Below are positions 25,601 to 31,438 of a stretch of DNA of 64,000 nt, piece by piece; within the stretch, counting starts at the first letter, position 1, and every line of letters begins with the position of its first letter. The notes under the pieces were generated by a model. That model saw nothing but the letters and a program-made list of their open reading frames with translations. It was not told the origin of the DNA and made no database searches. The stretch is from Candidatus Poribacteria bacterium (GTDB lineage: Bacteria; Poribacteria; WGA-4E; WGA-3G): contig VXMD01000042.1 in the NCBI GenBank assembly GCA_009841255.1, forward strand, positions 1 to 64,000, written 5' to 3'. The position numbers and the translations under genes are program-made.

Positions 25601-26945
25601 GTTCATCGCGTAAGGTCGGATCTCCACCTTCCAAAAATCCACGTATATTTTGTCCGACGCGACGTTCCCAGGTCATCTTACCCCTGACGCGAACGTTAAC
25701 TTGATTGCCCTGAGCGTGTTGTTCTTCCAATAAATCGGTGAGGACAGCCGCATCTTCTTTGGCGATCCAGAATCGCGGTATATTGGCAGGGACCGTACCG
25801 AATTTATTTTCTGCTTCGCCTCGAATGGTTGTTTCGGGTTCAATAAAGATAACGGCAGTGCCCCCGAGCATTGCCGCATTGATATAACGGGTGCTGGAGT
25901 TAAAATCGAGAAGGACTATCGCCCCTTTCGGGATAAAGATGTGTGACTCACTCGCGGCGACAAACTCTCCGGATTCATCGACTTGTCCATTGTTGTTATT
26001 ATCGATTCCATCGGTATCGTCTCCTGGCGTTTCGTCTGTCCAGCCATCTGCGTCGTTGTCAATGCCATCTGTTCCCCACCCTAAGATTTCAGAAAGCAGG
26101 GGGATTTCGCCGTATTCATCAATAGTGCCATCCTCATCATTGTCAATACCATCGGACGCTTTTTGCAAATGTTCATTAAGTATATCATCGGTGATGCTGG
26201 CTTCGGTAATACGATAACGTCGGGCGAGTGTTGTGAGCGTATCCCCATCTTGGAGTTTGTGCCAAAATCCACCAATGTTGGTGCCGTTAAAATCGGCGAG
26301 TTCAGCATCGTCGCCGTAAAGAAGGGGACCCGACAAACCGCCTGTTGGAATAAATACGGTGCTGCCTTCGACAACCGGGGTCGCCAAAAATTTGTTCCGG
26401 TCATCTGCGCGGATAACCGTTTCGTCAATTTGGTAACTTTCTGCGATGTCTTGAAGTGTTTCACCCGCTAACACGGTATGTTTAATTCCGTCTGCTAACA
26501 GGGAGGTCCGCACAAGATTGGGCCAGAGTGGGGCAAGTTTAAAGGCGTGTAATAGATCGGCTTCCGGAGAGAATACTTCAATGATACTATCACCATGGTC
26601 AATCGGCACAGTGACGGAAAACTCTCGGCTTTCTACGTTTTGTAAGCCGGTTTCGACGAAACGGTCAAAAATGTATTTGCTGCCACTCGCAGCTTGTGGG
26701 TAGCCCGTTACTCGGCTGTCGAGGCTTGAGAGGCGTGCAATGTCCTTTCGAATGTTGCCAATAGAGAGATCATCGCGGATCTGAATAGCTGCGGATTTCA
26801 GGTTTCCCGTACTGGAAACGGCTTGGGCATAAGCAGTATCGGACAGTTGCCCAGCGACAAACAAAACGGAAAGGAAAAAAATTGATACGTTTATGAGCGC
26901 ACTGAAGCGTCGCAAGCGGCACGCGTGTCTACTATGAATTTTCAT
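19614..26945 (-). CDS. Giant fusion: inactive M28 peptidase, LysM modules, coiled coil, FtsX permease
   Basis: A 2443-residue envelope protein. After a signal sequence (about 14-40) comes an M28/PA-domain region. It is interrupted by one LysM (about 155-200) and by a second LysM (about 228-338) that is itself split by calcium-loop repeats of the DGIDND type (265-327). The PA strands resume at GAIVLLDFNS (341). The M28 core (about 445-520) has lost key metal-site residues: AYYD replaces GHYD (Y455) and GHFQG replaces GEEQG (H504, F505); GAD (468-470) is kept. About 1100 mostly helical, coiled-coil-like residues follow. The membrane part starts near 1660, with FtsX-core helices near 1790 and 2140-2260 and the family loop YERVREISIYSSVG. 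A soluble tail of about 160 residues ends it. Start ATG 26945 has GGGAG upstream. Confidence 0.85.
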   Translation of the reverse strand: MKIHSRHACRLRRFSALINVSIFFLSVLFVAGQLSDTAYAQAVSSTGNLKSAAIQIRDDLSIGNIRKDIARLSSLDSRVTGYPQAASGSKYIFDRFVETGLQNVESREFSVTVPIDHGDSIIEVFSPEADLLHAFKLAPLWPNLVRTSLLADGIKHTVLAGETLQDIAESYQIDETVIRADDRNKFLATPVVEGSTVFIPTGGLSGPLLYGDDAELADFNGTNIGGFWHKLQDGDTLTTLARRYRITEASITDDILNEHLQKASDGIDNDEDGTIDEYGEIPLLSEILGWGTDGIDNDADGWTDETPGDDTDGIDNNNNGQVDESGEFVAASESHIFIPKGAIVLLDFNSSTRYINAAMLGGTAVIFIEPETTIRGEAENKFGTVPANIPRFWIAKEDAAVLTDLLEEQHAQGNQVNVRVRGKMTWERRVGQNIRGFLEGGDPTLRDELIVLTAYYDAMSVVPAMAPGADPTCGIATLMELARLFSQPQYRPGYSVLFVAVDGHFQGLAGMRAFMEGIGQDIVGSDTDSPGTPTMHGLRRGLSTDVLEFEELGRRLLLSIDRSVLVDLPANFFHGIHNVKSDLDSLTTTLDGLAETRSEIESLTEQQRDFSERQKKQTDRNRKREKQGFTGEEKSRLLANLARSKKEALQTTHFLRDIVGRLAEVRAVALNTSRSAQRELIETLGLPIARLDTWAVKKLIQAIETGGTDEYRTHPNDAYLIPIEQGSDWQIPIPADLPQELVPDIEMLNTTLANWEMSDKRKFALMWTPEKILDRHLDLHSLNKAKDARSVLRDANDTQAVAIQREVQLLEKVLAQIPDSQPVEDEIKVSIRRLKETPMGKSSGDALIYGGKFLSKPGIERLNTIDTQLRQRLNESEDVVDAAILIADLLKDKQGIFEIALRNARLEQTRIQNLIATAGTLGREYLDEERLILENYLSEDEVEQALSLRSRISSHINEKELLEIVKKRADTDIVALENLIERLPTLDTDLDEETKVLLRDNMLTLRNARFRNIQSRIEKMLRIDTDEYNRKLGQIEAAIALQDLFNRYYTSLYISIDLSSQSNQFGVFNKGWFYDQQPEFVLRREFASIGNKLASYAEDADFGVRVRKLWQWTDDQIRQAVMARQWTVANGISDKAALEGKTLETLLSSHFNKLTGLSGVSRLMKMQFEQWRNQGEPSEDMLKDMDYIRKEVERFIRNDVRTAKKNRKNNIRTREQLDAMLRLRHEDPETFSDEEIEDIKTLISIAGLGGESNFVNAISASGGKTWKTYIPGKIAFDSEVATLVGKTGIAFATIEDARVLTDTPLDTIERVDLHKDGNLHQQAQTLASLLIQALRDEEMPTAARVGNFYCNLFGDVVEFDARESALPNKPVPYPIITLRRKNKTMMGVRGDLFVMGDNKGNFEVAGLAMEGRATRRLKGKQEVEAYILDPDSGDIIYAPDLGNYGAKLLPNEIPINTRRRGCRVVTFPCVSTTIYDLVDQRYLRTLRELEVYDALTDSSPEKFGMSKPWQQEGVSAAEPIALVYSEPNTRIKVGMAYGQIGKRLLLIKATKSGMKNPTLYTGEGFVVRENGQIRLTPYVVVRDMWWLDENRSRLYKRFGISSDRLDKLHQFANDYLARAETELLQSDYQQALKLARAAWGYESRAYPDVKQTGNDVVNGVMFYLALLMPFAYFMERLIFGFPNIHKQILGSFGIFLLVFFFLSQVHPAFQITTTPVIILIAFVVLALTVIVISIIVRKFEEQLEKIRQEGSKVYKADVGRLSASAAAFSLGISNMRKRKGRTILTCCTLVILTFTVISFTSVRTFMHPNRTSLPQVTPRYTGLLIRDQYWRPLEEPVLTSVLNDMQKTQITLTALERLLQRKNELLVKQGQQPVDLAEARTALEEGGFIEKVDEESVLFVRNVVAPRAWYQSSGTGDQSFVQLTRTANPADPSPPTHQLTGEALTFAANMLVGMNESEPGVSGIDRYLQYGKWFTPADAAEWPTEWPYAIVLPKGMAELLKITESDMGKATVSVYGADFTVVGVLGIGFKDLTDNDGEELTPVDYQLMQQQRSRGATGDETLEGELQKYLHLTPDSVAILPYAVVMNQGGTLRSVAVNMEPQEDDPQLLGAIDKLDLIMAPLMNRIALDFFVGRDKDTYLYSSIGMTSFSGMGNLFVPILIAALIVLNTMLGAVYERVREISIYSSVGLAPVHIAFLFLAEACVYAIVGAVLGYLMGQAIATTLVHFGWLAGLTLNYSSMSTVVATIIVMAVVLLSTLYPAIKASRMAVPDIERKWKLPEPEGDVWHFNLPFTVLEEEALGLNVFMRDYFEAHADESASDFYTDQVAFSQTEAEDSYQIGMMVWLAPYDLGVSQSIQFVTSPVGGEEEDLYKITLDVHRESGEIASWKRVNRRFLNLLRKQLLIWRTFSVDIRAEFHERGRTEGMDPSAEEAGQMDPVPAPAD

Positions 26946-27452
26946 GTTGTAAAGTCTCCCGCCTTTTTCTGGTTTTTCAGAGTTTTCTTTTTCGCGCGTT
27001 TAGATGTTCCTAAGAGGGTCCACAGGAATACAGCGCGCAAAGAGGTTACCCCTCAGCATCCGCTCATTTTTACAAGATGGGATGCGGTTCATATATATTT
27101 TTCTCTCGGCTCCGCTGTTCTTTCGATTCAGTGGTCCCGTTTCTATCGCCCTTTATAAGTGCTGGTCAGTAACATACGGGTATGAAGTCGTCGCTTTTTG
27201 CTATAGATTTCCGTTTTCGGAGCCTACTGGCGTAATTTTAGCAGGTAACATGTATATTGTATATTATTATTGCAATTTTTGTCAAATAAAAATTTGCATT
27301 TAAGGCTTTTTTAGGTTAAAATATATTTCACGTTTTTGCCTTTCATCGAAGTAGGATTCTCTTCAAACTACATTTCGCTGCAATACTAAAGAATTTAAAA
27401 AACTCAGCGGCAGTCTAACACTCATTTTGCTGTTTGATATAAGGAGCCAAAC
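26946..27452. other. Divergent intergenic region
   Basis: About 500 nt between the giant permease gene (leftward) and the XRE regulator (rightward). It has no convincing gene and becomes A/T-rich toward the right (27240-27340). It must hold promoters for both directions; only the rightward candidate below was identified. The lack of repeat modules is unusual for this window. Confidence 0.5.
27294..27322 (+). promoter_or_regulatory. Candidate promoter for the XRE regulator
   Basis: TTGCAT (27294-27299), a 17-nt spacer and TAAAAT (27317-27322) in an A/T-rich tract, about 130 nt before the GTG start of the regulator gene. Confidence 0.35.
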
Positions 27453-27812
27453 GTGGGCAAGGAATCAAAAGACTCAAGTACAGATAAAGTCGTCTCACGT
27501 ATAAAACTACGTCGTCGTGAACTGAAGTTGACGCAAACGGAACTCGCGAAGGTGGCGAATCTAACACCTGCTGCGATCTCGCAATTTGAATCAGGTGCCC
27601 GAAAACCTTCCTTTAAAACACTTTCAAGCCTTTCCGATGCTTTAAAAGTTACGACCGATTACCTACTTGGAAAAGCCGACAAAAGCTACGATGACCTTTT
27701 AGCCGACCCAAAGATTAGTGCTATGTTCAAGGGGATGATGGAATTTACGGAAAAGGACAAGGAAACGCTCTACGAATTCTATGAATTTCTTAAGATGAAA
27801 GCGGACCAGTGA
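27453..27812 (+). CDS. XRE-family HTH transcriptional regulator
   Basis: A 119-residue protein starting at GTG 27453 with AAGGAG upstream. Residues about 15-70 form a Cro/C1-type helix-turn-helix: LRRRELKLTQTELAKVANL, then PAAISQFESGARKPSFKTLSSLSDAL and VTTDYLLG. The acidic C-terminal helical tail (about 75-119) may dimerise. It is transcribed away from the giant permease gene across a 507-nt gap, so regulation of that gene is possible but not shown. Confidence 0.88.
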   Translation: MGKESKDSSTDKVVSRIKLRRRELKLTQTELAKVANLTPAAISQFESGARKPSFKTLSSLSDALKVTTDYLLGKADKSYDDLLADPKISAMFKGMMEFTEKDKETLYEFYEFLKMKADQ

Positions 27813-27895
27813 TTATTGTGGTTATTATGATTCGTTATGATGAGGGCTCCGATTATTGGGGTAGTCCTTCAACCCATTAAATCATAGTTCAGACT

Positions 27896-28954
27896 TTAAC
27901 TCTCAGTTTCTCTTGGACAAAGGCAAATTTTCCCAAAATTTTGACGGTTCTCTAATAGCAGGTGTGCTTCACCCGCATGATGGAGCGGTAAAACCCTGTC
28001 AATAATGGGTTCCAGTTCTCCACGTCCAGCGAGATGGACAAGTGTTCGGAGTTCAGCGACTGTGCCGAGGGCTGAACCCATCACTGTTAACTGCTTTTGG
28101 TACATCTTTCGGATATTAATTGTTCCAATGTTGCCGGTTGTTACACCGCACGAAACAAGCCTTCCATTTTTCGCGAGACTCGCGATGCTCTGATCCCATG
28201 TCGCAGCACCCACATGCTCAAGAACAACATCTATACCGCGTCCGTTGGTTACATCGAGCACAACCTCCGAAAAATCTGTATCTTTGTAGTTAATCGTAAC
28301 ATCAGCGCCCATCTGTCGTGCCCGTTCAAGTTTCTCATCGCGACTCGCTGTCGCAAAAACTCTGGCACCTGTTAGCTTTGCGATTTGGAGTCCTGCACTT
28401 CCGACACCCCCCCCGACGCCGAGAATCAAGATATCGTCCTCAGGGCGAAGTTGCGCACGCGTCATGAGCATATGCCACGCTGTGAGATACGCGATCGGCA
28501 TCGCAGCGGCGTTAACGAATGACAGTGACACTGGCATCTGAATAGCGTTTTGGGCAGGGGCTTTTACGTATTCTGCGTATCCGCCGTTTGTTTGGAAACC
28601 GATGAGTTCTTGCGTGTCACACAAGTTTTCGGCACCGCGATGGCAGTCGCTACAAATACCACACGGAATGCAGGGCGCGAGGACGACTCGGTCCCCGACT
28701 GCAATACCGCGGACTGCGTCACCAATTTCGGCGATTGTCCCGGCGATATCGGAGCCGAGTATATGGGGCGTATCCCCCCGACGGAGTTTCGCTTCTATCT
28801 CAGGGCGGTTCCGCCGGGCATGAATATCCAGATAGTTCACCGCACAGGCTTCGACTTTAACCAGCACTTCGTTCGTATCAGGTATCGGTTTAGGTACGTC
28901 CGTGTACTGAAGGACCTCCGCGCTACCCTGTTTTGAGAAAACAATTGCTTTCAT
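27896..28954 (-). CDS. Zinc-binding MDR-family alcohol dehydrogenase
   Basis: A 352-residue medium-chain dehydrogenase/reductase. The GroES-like N-terminal half has the structural-zinc cysteines C-x2-C-x2-C-x7-C (CIPCGICSDCHRGAENLC). The Rossmann half has ILGVGGGVGSAGLQIAKL, the NAD(P)-binding glycine motif. It ends with EPIIDRVLPLHHAGEAHLLLENRQNFGKI, common in the quinone-oxidoreductase branch. The substrate is an alcohol, aldehyde or enone and cannot be specified. A nucleotidyltransferase gene lies 18 nt upstream on the same strand. Confidence 0.88.
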   Translation of the reverse strand: MKAIVFSKQGSAEVLQYTDVPKPIPDTNEVLVKVEACAVNYLDIHARRNRPEIEAKLRRGDTPHILGSDIAGTIAEIGDAVRGIAVGDRVVLAPCIPCGICSDCHRGAENLCDTQELIGFQTNGGYAEYVKAPAQNAIQMPVSLSFVNAAAMPIAYLTAWHMLMTRAQLRPEDDILILGVGGGVGSAGLQIAKLTGARVFATASRDEKLERARQMGADVTINYKDTDFSEVVLDVTNGRGIDVVLEHVGAATWDQSIASLAKNGRLVSCGVTTGNIGTINIRKMYQKQLTVMGSALGTVAELRTLVHLAGRGELEPIIDRVLPLHHAGEAHLLLENRQNFGKICLCPRETES

Positions 28955-28972
28955 TTTTTTATGGTGAGAGAT

Positions 28973-29794
28973 TTAAAGTCTATGTAACACATCTAAGCAA
29001 TTAGGGAGTCCTAATATCTGCAATTCTCTGGAGATATAACTCAGGACGGCTTTTTCCAATGCCAACGGATAAACGACGCCGTGTTGTTTTGCAATATCCG
29101 GTCCGTCCCGTTGCATAATCGCTGCTAACCGGAGATGCACTTTTGCAATGCCTTCTCTATTAAGCCTTTGTAGTGTTAAGGCAGCTTCGATGTCTTCTCT
29201 GATAACGTCTGGGACGAAAGCATTAATGTTTTTTACGCCTCTGTCTCTTCGGTTCCCACTTCCTATGATGAGGATTTCTATTAGTGACATCACAGCGAAT
29301 GTGGTTCCCATAGATCCTGCAATGCGTTCCTCGCGTCCCAAGACTGTAGGCAGGATGGCAAGCACACGCCAAAACTCGTTAAAATGCTGCTTTAGTACCG
29401 AGCAAACATCTTTTGATTCTTGGTCTCTACAGGTTTCCTTGAATTGAATACAGCTTTCAGCAGCAGACAGGACGCGAATTTTCGTACGTTCAAGGGTGAT
29501 GGTATCTCCTGTATGTAACCAAACATCAACTCGCAAACCTGCTGTGGTGATGCAAGTCACCATCTGTCCAGGAAACGTGTCTTTGAAGAGAACCAACGAC
29601 TGAATATCGGATAGCCAAGATTTTAATCCCTGTTGGAAGGTTTCTTTATTCTCTTCGGCGACCAGTAGATGAAGGTCAATATCTGAATATCTGTCGGCAG
29701 TACCTGTAGCGAAACTCCCTTCAATCCATGCTCCTAATACGCGGACGTCTGATGCGGCTTTACCTGCAAAAGTTTCCAGATATTCTTGATGCAT
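28973..29794 (-). CDS. Nucleotidyltransferase-fold protein (aminoglycoside-adenylyltransferase-like)
   Basis: A 273-residue protein started at ATG 29794 (AGGA 6 nt upstream); an ATG 21 nt further upstream is possible. The polymerase-beta-type active-site motif GSFATGTADRYSDIDLHLL gives the G-S and D-x-D metal ligands, and the later LRVDVWLH supplies the third acidic residue. The C-terminal part is helical, as in streptomycin/lincosamide adenylyltransferase-like proteins or HEPN-associated forms. Substrate unknown; it need not be a resistance enzyme. Confidence 0.75.
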   Translation of the reverse strand: MHQEYLETFAGKAASDVRVLGAWIEGSFATGTADRYSDIDLHLLVAEENKETFQQGLKSWLSDIQSLVLFKDTFPGQMVTCITTAGLRVDVWLHTGDTITLERTKIRVLSAAESCIQFKETCRDQESKDVCSVLKQHFNEFWRVLAILPTVLGREERIAGSMGTTFAVMSLIEILIIGSGNRRDRGVKNINAFVPDVIREDIEAALTLQRLNREGIAKVHLRLAAIMQRDGPDIAKQHGVVYPLALEKAVLSYISRELQILGLPNCLDVLHRL

Positions 29795-29854
29795 TTCTGA
29801 TCCTGTGCGACACATTGCGCAGCCATACTATATCTGTCGATATCGCGCGAAAAT

Positions 29855-30664
29855 CTACCCGTAGGCACCGTGATTGAGGAATCCGAGCAGGCGTCGCAAA
29901 CGGGGACTTGCATCTTTGTAAACGGACTCTGGCATGCTGTAATTCATAAACGGATAGTATTTATGCCCAACAAGCCGGCGTCCGTAGGTCACCTGTGTAA
30001 TATATCGGATGCGGTCGCTCTGATTTGGACCCCCGCGATGCCATACCTGATTGTTGAACATGATAACGCTTCCAGCGTTTCCGAGGTTATACTGAACTTT
30101 GTCTTCCCACTCGGTTCCCTCTATCGGATTCGGAGGCGATGCGCCGAAAAGGTGTGAACCCGGGACGACTTCTGTGCCACCGTGTTCAATTTCAGTGACA
30201 TCAGTGAGATAGTAATTTGCCGTGAAGAGCAGCACCGGTAACCGGACGTTCTTTGGGGGTTCCCCTTCGGTCACGATATAGTGTGGGGCATCGTCTTGAT
30301 GCCACGATGTGATTCCACCACCGGGGAAAGTCTGGAAAGAGTTGTTGTGAATGACGTGACAGTTTTCCGCGACGAGTGCTTCAGCAAAGGAGACGATCGG
30401 TTCAAGATCGAACAGTCGACGATTCGCTTCGCTGTGTTCAAACATCCGATGGCTTAAGTGCATACGACCCGCGGGACTTCCACCATTTAAGCCGTTCGGG
30501 TCGTTTTTGAGTGCCCATTCTAAATCTTGTCGAAGTTGCGCGCATAAGTCAGGCGGTAGGACGTTTTGCAGAAACAGACAACCGCGCTGGTGGAACGTCT
30601 CTACCCATTCCTGGATTTGTACCTCGCTGGTGACCTGATCTGCCAAGTAGGTTGTTTGTGCCAT
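29855..30664 (-). CDS. Phytanoyl-CoA dioxygenase (PhyH) family protein
   Basis: A 269-residue Fe(II)/2-oxoglutarate oxygenase-like protein. ATG 30664 is preferred over the GTG three codons upstream. The iron triad is visible: H122 and D124 in SWHQDDAPHY and H209 in VWHRGGPNQSDR, with a following arginine suited to 2-oxoglutarate binding. HGGTEVVPGSHLFG is the usual PhyH strand before the distal histidine. The family hydroxylates lipids and many secondary metabolites and is strongly expanded in Poribacteria and other sponge-associated bacteria (established knowledge). Substrate unknown. Confidence 0.85.
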   Translation of the reverse strand: MAQTTYLADQVTSEVQIQEWVETFHQRGCLFLQNVLPPDLCAQLRQDLEWALKNDPNGLNGGSPAGRMHLSHRMFEHSEANRRLFDLEPIVSFAEALVAENCHVIHNNSFQTFPGGGITSWHQDDAPHYIVTEGEPPKNVRLPVLLFTANYYLTDVTEIEHGGTEVVPGSHLFGASPPNPIEGTEWEDKVQYNLGNAGSVIMFNNQVWHRGGPNQSDRIRYITQVTYGRRLVGHKYYPFMNYSMPESVYKDASPRLRRLLGFLNHGAYG

Positions 30665-30792
30665 TTTTCCCACCCTTTTTCTAATTATTAAGTTTTCGCT
30701 CTGCCCTCCACTTCATTTAGGACAGGTTTTCGCGAAGATCGCGAGTGGATCAGTAACTTCTACGGAACGAAAGCAATTGACAAAGAGGGCAA

Positions 30793-30811
30793 GTGCGGTT
30801 TGAAACCGCAC
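30793..30811. repeat. Perfect palindrome
   Basis: GTGCGGTTT and AAACCGCAC flank a single G, giving a 9-bp inverted repeat in the spacer between the DUF350 gene and the PhyH gene. It may act as a bidirectional terminator or be a dispersed REP-like element; no T run follows. Confidence 0.45.
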
Positions 30812-30893
30812 CTCCCTACATCGTAGCCTTCTCGTTACTGATGGTTTCCTACAGGAACCGGCAGCGCGGCTATACTTACTGATAACGCTTGTG

Positions 30894-31232
30894 CTAACCC
30901 ATCGCTGCGGCGACGATAATACCGAGTGAGATGAGGACACCCGCAACGGCGATACCAGCGGCGGTGTTGTTCTCTTCGGCAATTTGGCGGTTGAGGTCGT
31001 AGGGTGTTGCCATATCGAAGACTTTGTAGCCTACCATCAAAATGATTAAACCGACGATGCTGAAGACAATGCCTTCAATGATAAAACCCCCCAAGACTTT
31101 GAAGTCTATCATCGGGCCATCTCCAGACGCGTCGGCGTCAGATTGGGCAACAGCGTTATGTGAAAATAGGACAAAGGCAGTAATTGCTACAGTAACCAGG
31201 ATAAGCGTGGTGAATACAATTCTCTTAGCCAT
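30894..31232 (-). CDS. DUF350 family membrane protein
   Basis: A 112-residue protein with a signal-anchor or signal peptide (about 5-30), then two hydrophobic helices: VLGGFIIEGIVFSIVGLIILMVGYKVFD and AAGIAVAGVLISLGIIVAAAM. The small motif ATPYDLNRQIAEENNTAAGI between them is characteristic of DUF350, a family of unknown function often encoded near tellurite/stress or envelope genes. It has a strong ribosome site (AAGGAG). Confidence 0.8.
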   Translation of the reverse strand: MAKRIVFTTLILVTVAITAFVLFSHNAVAQSDADASGDGPMIDFKVLGGFIIEGIVFSIVGLIILMVGYKVFDMATPYDLNRQIAEENNTAAGIAVAGVLISLGIIVAAAMG

Positions 31233-31260
31233 TTTAAAATCTCCTTCTTTTAAATTTTCC

Positions 31261-31438
31261 TATACGGCATAGCATCAAAACCTGAGCCTGCAACAATACG
31301 CAGAAATACCGGATTTAGTCTGGGGATAGACTAAATCCATTCCTTGTATTACATTGCAAAAACACGCAGGCGACTCGAACACGAAAAACACCAATATCCA
31401 GGAACCACTGATACTTACCCGCAAGGTATAATTAAGAA
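31261..31438 (+). repeat. Mosaic repeat, copy E, with embedded palindrome copy 2
   Basis: Modules include GCCTGCAACAATACGCAGAAAT (31286-31307), the GGATTTAGTCT palindrome with flank (31311-31355), CTCGAACACGAAAA, CCAATATCCA, GATACTTACC and CCGCAAGG (31419-31426), then TATAATTAAG. No plus-strand gene follows. Instead the TAATTAAG end supplies the stop codon (31432-31434) of the 1361-residue minus-strand gene. Confidence 0.65.
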
